From the NCBI GenBank assembly GCA_937860115.1, contig CALMBI010000159.1, positions 1 to 8,566 on the forward strand: DNA of 8,566 bases, given 5' to 3'. This document shows positions 1 through 5,940 of the stretch, piece by piece (positions within the stretch are counted from its first letter, which is position 1; every line of letters begins with the position of its first letter). A program made the translations under genes and the position numbers. A model generated the notes under the pieces. That model was not told the origin of the DNA, searched no databases, and saw only the letters and a program-made list of their open reading frames with translations. The DNA comes from an uncultured Arcobacter sp. GTDB lineage: Bacteria; Campylobacterota; Campylobacteria; Campylobacterales; Arcobacteraceae.

Positions 1-93
1 TTCCATTTGGAACCACCTTATAATAAAATCAAAAGATTCTATACAAGAACTATTCCATTTAGAGATCTTTTAAATTAGTGTGGTAATACAATC
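1..93 (+). other. left flank; possible end of an upstream gene
   Basis: Two plus-strand frames are open from the window edge. One runs from base 1 to a TAG at 76-78 (ending in residues RTIPFRDLLN) and the other from base 2 to a TAA at 71-73. Either could be the C-terminus of a gene truncated by the window, but I recognise neither and about 25 open codons is weak evidence. A TACAAT at 87-92 resembles a -10 box and lies immediately before the mobile element, so it may be part of a promoter that once read towards phnA. Confidence 0.25.
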
Positions 94-94
94 G

Positions 95-103
95 AGCCTC
101 AAT
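95..103. repeat. left target-site duplication, AGCCTCAAT
   Basis: These 9 bases abut the outer end of the left inverted repeat. The same 9 bases abut the outer end of the right inverted repeat at 773-781. Direct repeats placed exactly outside inverted termini are the usual trace of DDE-transposase insertion. Confidence 0.85.
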
Positions 104-129
104 CAGCAATTCTAACTGAAAATAAAATC
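104..129 (+). repeat. left terminal inverted repeat (26 bp)
   Basis: It begins CAGCAATTCTAAC and ends AATAAAATC, and is the exact reverse complement of 747-772 with no mismatch. Its inner end touches the -35 box of the toxin-antitoxin promoter, so the promoter is part of the element. Confidence 0.9.
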
Positions 130-159
130 TTGACAATATAGTATCTAATAGGATACAAT
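130..159 (+). promoter_or_regulatory. toxin-antitoxin promoter with internal operator-like palindrome
   Basis: A consensus TTGACA at 130-135 is followed after 18 bp by TACAAT at 154-159. Between and overlapping them is the near-palindrome GTATCTAATAGGATAC (141-156; arms GTATC and GATAC). HigA-type antitoxins typically repress by binding between -35 and -10, so this is the likely operator. The start point expected from the -10 falls at about 166, the A of the toxin ATG, so the transcript may be leaderless or nearly so. Confidence 0.7.
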
Positions 160-165
160 AACACT

Positions 166-465
166 ATGTATTTAATAAAACAAACTGATATATTTTCTAA
201 ATGATTACACAAACTAAAAGACATTCAAGGTAAGGTTGCTATCTTACGGCGAATAGACAGAATAAAGCTTGGTAACTTTGGGGAGTATAAATATATTGAT
301 GATGGCGTAAGTGAACTCAAAATAACTACGGGTCCAGGTTATAGAGTTTATTACACACATAAAAATGATGAAATTATTATACTTCTTGTTGGTGGAGATA
401 AGTCTACACAGGCAAAAGATATAGAAAAAGCAAAAGAGATTTTAAAGGAGCTTGACAATGAATAA
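166..465 (+). pseudogene. higB: HigB/RelE-family toxin with in-frame TGA at codon 13
   Basis: Reading from ATG 166, the frame encodes 99 codons that match the Gp49/HigB-type RelE-fold mRNA interferase ('addiction module killer protein') family from end to end. The recognisable motifs are RIDRIKLGNFGEYK, DDGVSELKI, GPGYRVYY, IILLVGGDKSTQ and KDIEKAK. The family toxin would cleave ribosome-associated mRNA and be neutralised by the adjacent antitoxin. The only defect is TGA at 202-204, in the sequence FSK-stop-LHKLKD, where the family normally has Trp (TGG), so a single G-to-A change explains it. There is no in-frame ATG, GTG or TTG after the stop, so no canonical restart could make a toxin. The 3' end overlaps the antitoxin start by 8 bp, as is usual for toxin-first operons. 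Everything else is intact, which suggests a recent loss, a sequencing error, or very rare readthrough. Confidence 0.85.
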
Positions 466-739
466 CTTAACAACATTTGATATTTCACAATATTTAGATT
501 CAAAAGAAGCTATTGCAGAGTATCTATCACAAGTGCTACAAGATGGAAATATGGATGAACTACTTGAAGCAATAGGTAATATCGCAAAAGCTAAAGGTAT
601 GGCACAAATTGCATCTGATACAGGTCTTGGAAGAGAAAGCCTATACAAAACATTTCAAGCTGGAGCAAAACCTAGATTTGAAACGGTGATGAAAGTGCTA
701 CATAGTTTAGGTGTAAATATTAAAGCAACCGCAGCTTAG
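458..739 (+). CDS. higA: HigA-family antitoxin (addiction module antidote protein)
   Basis: The 93-residue product has the form of the TIGR02684-type antidote proteins. The N-terminus (TTFDISQYLDSKEAIAEYL) is followed by a helix-turn-helix at about residues 48-88, with GMAQIASDTGLGRESLYK and then a second helix ending in LHSLGVNI. It should bind and mask the HigB-type toxin and repress the promoter at 130-159. I chose the ATG at 458 because AAGGAG at 445-450 sits 7 bases upstream; a TTG at 452 lies too close to that site. The gene overlaps the end of the toxin frame by 8 bp, implying translational coupling. Because the toxin is interrupted, this is now effectively an orphan antitoxin; it could still act as a repressor or protect against related toxins elsewhere in the genome. 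Confidence 0.9.
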   Translation: MNNLTTFDISQYLDSKEAIAEYLSQVLQDGNMDELLEAIGNIAKAKGMAQIASDTGLGRESLYKTFQAGAKPRFETVMKVLHSLGVNIKATAA

Positions 740-746
740 GTCATGT

Positions 747-772
747 GATTTTATTTTCAGTTAGAATTGCTG
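747..772 (-). repeat. right terminal inverted repeat (26 bp)
   Basis: It is the exact reverse complement of 104-129, beginning GATTTTATTTTC and ending AATTGCTG. It starts 7 bases after the antitoxin stop, so the cargo fills the element almost completely. Confidence 0.9.
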
Positions 773-781
773 AGCCTCAAT
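773..781. repeat. right target-site duplication, AGCCTCAAT
   Basis: It is identical to 95-103 and lies directly outside the right inverted repeat. The apparent match extends to 12 bp (94-105 and 772-783) only because bases of the inverted repeats happen to agree with the flanks. Confidence 0.85.
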
Positions 782-802
782 CATTAGAAAGAATAATTGT
801 TG

Positions 803-808
803 TACAAT
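803..808 (+). promoter_or_regulatory. putative phnA -10 box (TACAAT)
   Basis: TACAAT lies 27 bases before the phnA ATG. No good -35 is seen at the expected position (about 780-785), which is right at the element's insertion point. Campylobacterota housekeeping promoters often rely on the -10 region alone, so this could still be active. Confidence 0.45.
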
Positions 809-835
809 AAAAACACTAATATTTAAAGGAAAACT

Positions 836-1186
836 ATGAGTCAATTACCAAACTGTCCAAAATGTGGAAGTGAATACACCTACGAAGATGGAGATCTTTA
901 TATCTGCCCTGAATGTGCACATGAATGGTCTGGGGATGCTTCTTTAGAAAGTAGTGATAGTGATGTTTTAGTTGTAAAAGATGCAAATGGTACTCTTTTA
1001 CAAGATGGAGATGATGTCACGGTTATCAAAGATTTAAAAGTAAAAGGGAGCTCTTCTGGGATCAAAGTTGGTACCAAAATTAAAGGTATCAGACTTGTAG
1101 AAGGAAACGATGGTCACAATATCGACTGTAAAGTTCCAGGTGTTGGAGCTATCAAACTCAAACAAGAGTTTGTAAAAAAATCTTAA
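836..1186 (+). CDS. phnA: PhnA/YjdM family zinc-ribbon protein
   Basis: The 116-residue protein has the full PhnA (YjdM) layout. The N-terminal zinc ribbon has two CxxC knuckles (CPKC at residues 8-11 and CPEC at 24-27). It is followed by the conserved C-terminal domain with VVKDANGTLLQDGDDVTVIKDL, the SSSGIKVGTKIKGIRLVEG stretch, and DCKVPGVGAIKLK. The name comes from a position next to the E. coli phosphonate operon; the family is not the phosphonoacetate hydrolase of the same name, and no phosphonate genes are nearby. Its true function is not established. AAAGGA at 825-830 lies 5 bases before the ATG. The gene is monocistronic, with a hairpin downstream and the toxin-antitoxin element immediately upstream. 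Confidence 0.95.
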   Translation: MSQLPNCPKCGSEYTYEDGDLYICPECAHEWSGDASLESSDSDVLVVKDANGTLLQDGDDVTVIKDLKVKGSSSGIKVGTKIKGIRLVEGNDGHNIDCKVPGVGAIKLKQEFVKKS

Positions 1187-1196
1187 ACTGACCACA

Positions 1197-1226
1197 ATAA
1201 GAAGTTTTCACAAGAGAACTTCTTAT
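1197..1226 (+). terminator. hairpin downstream of phnA
   Basis: A 13-bp stem (one arm ATAAGAAGTTTTC, one G-U pair) with the 4-base loop ACAA begins 10 bases after the phnA stop. The descending arm ends in CTTCTTAT with no strong T-run after it, so it may be an inefficient intrinsic terminator or a 3'-end stabilising hairpin. Confidence 0.6.
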
Positions 1227-1299
1227 AGATTATCCACTTTCATATTATTTAAAATCGAAAAAGCCATCAATCAAAACCAAAAGTTAAACTAAGAAATTA

Positions 1300-1328
1300 T
1301 TCTCAAAAAGACTTAATTTTCGTATGAT
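1300..1328 (+). promoter_or_regulatory. promoter of the sodium channel gene
   Basis: TTCTCA at 1300-1305 and TATGAT at 1323-1328 are separated by 17 bp. This places the start point about 25 bases before the ATG at 1360. It also argues that the earlier in-frame ATG at 1324, which lies inside the -10 box, is not the translation start. Confidence 0.55.
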
Positions 1329-1359
1329 ACACTCGCAAAAAAAATTTTTGGAGGCACTT

Positions 1360-2160
1360 ATGGCTATAAAATCATTTATAGAAAACAAATTATTTCAAAA
1401 CTTTATCATCGCTTTAATTGTGATAAATGGTGTCACGATGGGACTTGCAACATCTAAAGAGATTATGTCTGGATCTTTTGGTACATTTATCACTTTATTT
1501 GATAGCTTTGTAATTGCAGTGTTTACAATAGAGATTATTCTTAGAATCTCTGTATATAAACTTGATTTTTTCAAAGATCCTTGGTCATTGTTTGATTTTA
1601 CGATTGTTGCTATTTCACTTGCACCTGTTGGTGAAGGGTTTGAGATTTTAAGAGTTCTTAGAGTACTTAGACTTTTTAGACTTATTACAGTGATCCCATC
1701 TATGAGAAAAATCGTATCTGCACTTCTTGGTGTTATACCAAGTATGCTCTCTATCTCTTCACTTATGGCTCTTATCTTTTATGTTTTTGCAATTATGGCT
1801 ACACAACTTTATGGAGAAAGTTTTCCTCAATGGTTTGGAACTCTTGGAGATTCATTTTACACCCTCTTTCAAGTGATGACTTTAGAATCTTGGTCTATGG
1901 GGATAGTTCGTCCGATTATGGAACAACATCCGTACGCATGGGGATTTTTTGTACCATTTATTTTTATAGCTACATTTATTATGATCAATCTTATTATCGC
2001 TGTTGTAGTTGATGCTATGGGAGAGATCAAAAAAGAAGATAACGCTTCACTTCATGAGGATATCACAAAAGTGGAGCACCACACGCTTGAAAAACTACAA
2101 AAATTAGAAGATGAGATAAGTGAACTCAAACGACTTATCATAGCTCAAAATAGAAACTAA
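1360..2160 (+). CDS. voltage-gated sodium channel, BacNav/NavAb type
   Basis: The 266-residue protein has one six-helix channel domain and should act as a homotetramer in the inner membrane. S1-S3 lie at about residues 12-88. S4 carries arginines at 98, 101, 104 and 107 (EILRVLRVLRLFRL) as gating charges. The pore ends in the selectivity filter TLESWS (174-179), whose Glu ring at 176 marks sodium selectivity, and S6 runs through FIMINLIIAVVVDAM (206-220). The C-terminal tail (about 231-261) is a predicted coiled coil typical of these tetramers. From memory it matches Arcobacter NavAb along its whole length. I chose ATG 1360 because GGAGG at 1350-1354 lies 5 bases upstream; the ATG at 1324 would add 12 residues and lies in the promoter. 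Alanine at 30 and aspartate at 48 differ from NavAb as I remember it. The likely role is sodium-linked excitability or pH/motility physiology, which is inference. Confidence 0.96.
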   Translation: MAIKSFIENKLFQNFIIALIVINGVTMGLATSKEIMSGSFGTFITLFDSFVIAVFTIEIILRISVYKLDFFKDPWSLFDFTIVAISLAPVGEGFEILRVLRVLRLFRLITVIPSMRKIVSALLGVIPSMLSISSLMALIFYVFAIMATQLYGESFPQWFGTLGDSFYTLFQVMTLESWSMGIVRPIMEQHPYAWGFFVPFIFIATFIMINLIIAVVVDAMGEIKKEDNASLHEDITKVEHHTLEKLQKLEDEISELKRLIIAQNRN

Positions 2161-2166
2161 AAACTT

Positions 2167-3228
2167 TTAAAGATGGATCACTCTACCAAAAGGGATATTG
2201 TGATTTCCATCTTTACTCAAAATCCACACAAGATCTGAATCTGGTTCGTTTTCCCCAAAAGTTCCAAATCCATCTGTAAAATAAAGTATCAATTTTGGAG
2301 AGTTGATATTTTCGTAGATATACCTAAAAGTAGTATCAAACCTTGTACCTCCACCACCTTTTATTTTGTAATCAATCTCATCTCCTGGATAGAGTACATG
2401 ATGCTCATGCACCTTTGCATCAGCTATCAAAAGATCAATTTCAAAGTTTTCAAAACTATTCATGATAGATTCTATTTCTCCTAAAAATTCCCCTAAGAGC
2501 TTGTCATCAATAGATCCAGATGAGTCAATAGCAACAACAAGTCTCATAATCTCTCCACTCAAACTTGGCAATGCTACACCTTGAGCTAGATACCTTTTAT
2601 TTGGGGGAGAGAGTCGATAGTCAAATTTAAAACTATTTTCTAGTATAGTAAAGAGTTCATCTCTCCAACTAATCTTCCCTTCAAAAATCTTTGGAACTAT
2701 AATCTCGATCCCTAATGGAAGATCACCTTGTTGTTTTAGTTTTTGGATTGTTTGATCATGTACCATATCGATAGGATTTTCATCTGGTAAATCGACTTCA
2801 TCCATCTTTTCATGTTTTATATGATTGGTATCTTTTGGAGTGTGTTTATCTGCTTCAGAGTCTAGTTCTAGTAGATTATAGATCGCTTCTGCACTCATTC
2901 CATCATAAATATCATCATAATTAACCCCACTTGGCATCGATAAACCGTTGTTCACTAGAAGTGAATTGATCGCATAATCTTGAGCTAAAGCCCACATCCA
3001 ATCAAGTCTCCCCTCTTTTCTTTTATGATACCCTAAAGCTTGATGCATAGCTGAATTTGTAAGCAAAAATGCAAGCTCATCATCACTGATATATTCTAAG
3101 TAATCATCGTTATACTCAAAATGAGTCGGTGTTGAGAGACAAATCTGAATATCCTCATTGAGCTTTGGTTCTTGCATTGCAGCGACTGTACCAAAATAAG
3201 GCTGTTCTATCAAAAGTTTTGCTTTCAC
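2167..3228 (-). CDS. DUF2201-type VWA protein with degenerate metallopeptidase domain
   Basis: The N-terminal half resembles the putative metallopeptidase domain of DUF2201 proteins. The landmarks are LTNSAMHQALGYH (56-68), the DYAIN motif (84-88) and MSAEAIYNLL (111-120). Where the family has HExxH, this protein has NSAMH, so one zinc ligand and the catalytic Glu are missing. An acidic linker (about 121-160) leads to a C-terminal VWA-like domain with a complete MIDAS: DSSGS (235-239), Thr295 in GGGGTRF, and Asp319 in FTDG. It is probably the metal-dependent partner of the MoxR ATPase encoded upstream, acting in the cytosol. The start is uncertain. The GTG at 3228 has no ribosome site, while an in-frame ATT at 3277-3279 lies 6 bases behind AAGGA and would add 17 residues (starting FKDISKIKQIEKR). 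The stop converges with the channel gene after 6 bp. Confidence 0.88.
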   Translation of the reverse strand: MKAKLLIEQPYFGTVAAMQEPKLNEDIQICLSTPTHFEYNDDYLEYISDDELAFLLTNSAMHQALGYHKRKEGRLDWMWALAQDYAINSLLVNNGLSMPSGVNYDDIYDGMSAEAIYNLLELDSEADKHTPKDTNHIKHEKMDEVDLPDENPIDMVHDQTIQKLKQQGDLPLGIEIIVPKIFEGKISWRDELFTILENSFKFDYRLSPPNKRYLAQGVALPSLSGEIMRLVVAIDSSGSIDDKLLGEFLGEIESIMNSFENFEIDLLIADAKVHEHHVLYPGDEIDYKIKGGGGTRFDTTFRYIYENINSPKLILYFTDGFGTFGENEPDSDLVWILSKDGNHNIPFGRVIHL

Positions 3229-3276
3229 TTGTGAGATTCGTTTTTCAATCTGTTTTATTTTTGAAATATCTTTAAA

Positions 3277-3290
3277 AATGATTTATCCTT
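3277..3290 (-). promoter_or_regulatory. ribosome-binding site and possible ATT start of the VWA gene
   Basis: On the minus strand AAGGA (3290-3286) is followed after 6 bases by ATT (3279-3277), in frame with the VWA gene. The frame closes upstream with TAA at 3285-3283, and no ATG, GTG or TTG occurs between there and the GTG at 3228. The extra residues are amphipathic and charged, like the start of other members. If this is the real start, translation uses the rare AUU codon seen in infC. Confidence 0.5.
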
Positions 3291-3432
3291 TTTTACAATC
3301 AATCTTTGATACAAAAAAGAAGATTTTTTATTCGCAACAAGGCCAGTAGAAGATTTTTAGATAGGAGTTTACATCTAGTAAATGACTATCTCAAAATTTT
3401 CAATAACGAAGTTGCGGATAAAAAAGATCTTT

Positions 3433-4440
3433 TTATATTGAGATTAGGTAACGATGTGCATCAACCCATTCTCTCCAAAATGGTGAGAGTTCTAGATTTA
3501 TCCCATTTCTTTGCATATCTTGAATAAGCATCATCGAAAACTCATCATTTAAAGTGATCGTAAATTGAAGCACATTTGTAAGCTTTTCAACACTACAATC
3601 TTTTTTAAGTGCGTAAACTATCCCTACACACATCCCAAAAAGTGCTGAATTTTTTGTAGGCACCTCAACTGCAATTCCATTTAAAATAGCATCTATATCT
3701 GGTATCTCGTCCATCACTTTTGCATAATTTAAAAATTCTACACTACTCTCTTTACCAATTGCCCCACTTATAACATTCTCAAGTGCATTTTTTGGAATAT
3801 TTGATTTTAAAATTTTATCCACATATTCCCAACTTCTTGGAGTTGCAAATGCTTTTTGGTTTGATTTAGGATCAAATAAGAAGAGATTTTCACTTTTGTA
3901 TGAAAGATACGAAACGATCCTTTGATCGATATTACTTTTCATAGCCCACTCTTTCCATGAATCAAAATCTACATCAAAATTAAGATGGACAAACCTATTT
4001 GCAAGCGGTGTTGGCATACGATAAGTTACCCCACGATCTGATTCATAATTTCCAGCAGCGATAATTGCAAAATGAATAGGAAGTACATATTCCCCAATTT
4101 TTCTATCTAAGATAAGTTGATACGCTGCAGCTTGGATCGTTGGTGGTGCTGAATTGATCTCATCAAGAAATAAAATCCCTTGCTTGAGAGAATCACTTTT
4201 TGGTAAAAATTCAGGTTTTGCCCAAATCGCTGATTTTTCATCTTTATCAAAAAACGGGATCCCTCTAAGATCTGTTGGATCAAGTAAAGAAAGTCTAAGA
4301 TCTACAAATTCCATATCGTGTTCACGAGCTATTTGAGATACCACAGAGGATTTTCCAACGCCAGGATTTCCCCATAAAAAAGTTGGGATCTTTGATTCGA
4401 TAAGTCCCTCGAGGACTCTTTTTAATTCTTTTGCATTCAT
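3433..4440 (-). CDS. MoxR-family AAA+ ATPase
   Basis: The 335-residue protein has the full MoxR-type AAA+ core. Walker A is GNPGVGKS (24-31), Walker B is GILFLDE (88-94), sensor 1 is Asn131 in AAGNYESDRG, and the arginine finger lies in PLANRF (Arg149). The stretch DLRLSLLDPTDLRGIP (47-62) and the TPRSWEYV motif are typical of the CbbQ/NorQ-like branch. Such ATPases form hexamers that act with a VWA partner to remodel or load metals into target proteins. Its partner here is the VWA gene just downstream. AGGAAG at 4451-4446 lies 5 bases before the ATG and overlaps the end of the preceding gene, whose stop is 9 bp upstream. A 204-bp gap, or 153 bp with the ATT start, separates it from the VWA gene. 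The substrate is unknown. Confidence 0.95.
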   Translation of the reverse strand: MNAKELKRVLEGLIESKIPTFLWGNPGVGKSSVVSQIAREHDMEFVDLRLSLLDPTDLRGIPFFDKDEKSAIWAKPEFLPKSDSLKQGILFLDEINSAPPTIQAAAYQLILDRKIGEYVLPIHFAIIAAGNYESDRGVTYRMPTPLANRFVHLNFDVDFDSWKEWAMKSNIDQRIVSYLSYKSENLFLFDPKSNQKAFATPRSWEYVDKILKSNIPKNALENVISGAIGKESSVEFLNYAKVMDEIPDIDAILNGIAVEVPTKNSALFGMCVGIVYALKKDCSVEKLTNVLQFTITLNDEFSMMLIQDMQRNGINLELSPFWREWVDAHRYLISI

Positions 4441-4449
4441 ATAAGCTTC

Positions 4450-5841
4450 CTAAAATTGTTCGTATGTATTTCGTTTAAATTGAGAATTGTACTCTCCACC
4501 TATTCCTAAAGCATTTCTTGAATATTCTTTGTAGGTTTCATTTTTAGCAATCATAGTAGAATATTTATTATCAAGTTGTAAATGCATTAAAATATCAATA
4601 GGTGTATTTTTATTACTTGCTAATCCTTGCTTAATAAAATCATTATTTTTATTAAAAAGTTCACTTAGTATCTCTTTTGGTGTAGAGTGATTACAACTGA
4701 GTGAAATATCTACATCAAGATCATTTATACTTGATAACTTTTGAAATTGCTCGGCAGTTAAAGTTTCATTGTGCGCTAAAGAGATATTGTAAAATTTATT
4801 TTCTTTTTGCAAAAACTCTTCTATATATTGTGGCATAAGGGTATTAAGTTTTAAAAGATTGATATTTATATCTTCATCTTCAAGTTCTAAAAGTTTCTCT
4901 ATTTGATCACTTTGGAGTGATCTATTTTTCGATACTTCCCTTAAATTTTCTATATTTTTATGGTTTTTTAATATATACTCAAAAATCTCATCTACAAGTT
5001 CTATAGACCTAAGAACTAAATTTTTAAACTCACTTTGTAATAGAGTTTTATACTCATCATTTGGAAGATTATTAGCGATTATTAATTGAGTTGTGATCTC
5101 TTTATTCCCTAGTTTTAAAAGCTCTTTTTTTATCAATTCACCGATATTTTTATTTGATGCTAAAAATCGCAACTCATTTACCCTTACGTTTTTAAGTATC
5201 TGCATCATAAGTGGTTTTGAGATATTTGGATTGAGTGCTACCACTTCATAGGTAGAGAGTGGTTGATTTGAAAGTGCATTTTTATCGTTGATTTTATATT
5301 CAGGCATATTATATAAAAGCTCTAAAAGTTTTGGATTAGTTGTTTCTAATGCTGTGTAGTAGATCGCTGTTGGGGAGTGTTTGACATTGTGATTCATCTC
5401 TTGAAGTTTACAAAATCGCCCCGCTAAAGCTGTTGAGACATCACGATTTTCATCTGTGTCGTGTATCCCCTCCCCATTCCAATCATAAAATTTTAAAAGT
5501 ACTAAAAAAACATCATCACTAAAATAGTCATTACCCATAAGTTTGATAAGTCTTTGTTGATCTTTACTTATCTTAATAGCCATCAAAACACTATCAAGAT
5601 CGATTTGTTCACTAAACTCTTTTTCTAAATCTGGTAACTCGATCACTTCTATTCCATCAAGTGACTTAAGATATATTTGATCTTCTAAATAAGGCAAAAA
5701 TGTATCAATAATCATATCTGCTTCATTGATATCTCTTGTAAATGTCGCTTCATTTTGACTAAGATATTTGATAAGTTCCTCTTTGTCAAGTTGATTTGCT
5801 CGACCCTCAAAAAATATTTTTTTGTTTTTGTATTTTTTCAT
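4450..5841 (-). CDS. repeat protein of the MoxR-VWA operon (LRV-like repeats)
   Basis: I do not recognise a named family for the whole 463-residue protein. From about residue 200 to 445 it consists of degenerate helical repeats, each opening with a small-residue/x/x/Asn motif: ALNPN (Asn204), ASNKN (230), IANN (257), SKNRS (306), KLNTL (333), AHNET (358), SCNHS (384), ASNKN (410) and AKNET (434). Spacing is 24-27 residues, with one worn repeat between 257 and 306. This resembles leucine-rich repeat variant (LRV) or HEAT-like solenoids that bind proteins. The first 75 residues (KKIFFEGRANQLDKEELIKYL, then ADMIIDT and GIEVIELPDLEKE) have a BRCT-like pattern, which is a guess. It has no signal peptide or membrane segment. 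As first gene of the operon, 9 bp before the MoxR ATPase, it may be the substrate adaptor. No clear ribosome site precedes the ATG. Confidence 0.85.
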   Translation of the reverse strand: MKKYKNKKIFFEGRANQLDKEELIKYLSQNEATFTRDINEADMIIDTFLPYLEDQIYLKSLDGIEVIELPDLEKEFSEQIDLDSVLMAIKISKDQQRLIKLMGNDYFSDDVFLVLLKFYDWNGEGIHDTDENRDVSTALAGRFCKLQEMNHNVKHSPTAIYYTALETTNPKLLELLYNMPEYKINDKNALSNQPLSTYEVVALNPNISKPLMMQILKNVRVNELRFLASNKNIGELIKKELLKLGNKEITTQLIIANNLPNDEYKTLLQSEFKNLVLRSIELVDEIFEYILKNHKNIENLREVSKNRSLQSDQIEKLLELEDEDININLLKLNTLMPQYIEEFLQKENKFYNISLAHNETLTAEQFQKLSSINDLDVDISLSCNHSTPKEILSELFNKNNDFIKQGLASNKNTPIDILMHLQLDNKYSTMIAKNETYKEYSRNALGIGGEYNSQFKRNTYEQF

Positions 5842-5940
5842 TGGGAAATAGTAAGAAAATAAGACTAAAAAGGGTGTTAAGAATCAGATTAGATAGACTA
5901 GTTTACCCAAGTTTTAGGATTCTAATCCCACTACTTAAAA

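Larger units (their letters stand above)
104..772. mobile_element. 669-bp non-autonomous element carrying a toxin-antitoxin pair
   Basis: The unit is bounded by perfect 26-bp inverted repeats (104-129 and 747-772) and flanked by perfect 9-bp direct repeats. Between the termini there is only a promoter, a HigB-type toxin frame and a HigA-type antitoxin; there is no transposase and no room for one. It is therefore MITE-like and would have to be moved in trans. Ends beginning CAG with a 9-bp duplication fit several DDE families (the IS4 and ISAs1 groups make duplications of about this size), but I cannot assign a parent IS from the sequence. Perfect termini and duplications suggest a fairly recent insertion. 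The remaining uncertainty is whether it moved as a unit or is an old IS derivative. Confidence 0.8.

Noticed and set aside
202..204. TGA read as tryptophan (genetic code 4) or selenocysteine
   Set aside because: TGA ends the DUF808 gene, all other genes use TGG for Trp, and no SECIS-like hairpin is evident after the codon.
442..648. Minus-strand frame opposite the antitoxin
   Set aside because: It is the complement of a well-recognised gene and has no ribosome site or family resemblance.
104..783. Integron cassette with attC sites
   Set aside because: GTTAGAA and its complement occur in the termini and loosely resemble attC cores, but the ends are inverted rather than direct and a 9-bp duplication is present, which fits transposition better.
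1324..1359. Upstream ATG of the sodium channel gene as the real start
   Set aside because: It lies inside the putative -10 box and has no ribosome site, whereas ATG 1360 has GGAGG at ideal spacing.
1830..2012. Plus-strand 60-codon frame inside the channel gene
   Set aside because: It is a shadow frame of the channel coding sequence.
4154..4336. Plus-strand frame opposite the MoxR ATPase gene
   Set aside because: It is antisense to the Walker B region and has no independent support.
5911..5930. GGATTCTAATCC palindrome before the DUF808 promoter as an operator or terminator
   Set aside because: The arms are only 5 bp with no T-run and no matching copy elsewhere, so it could be chance in AT-rich DNA.
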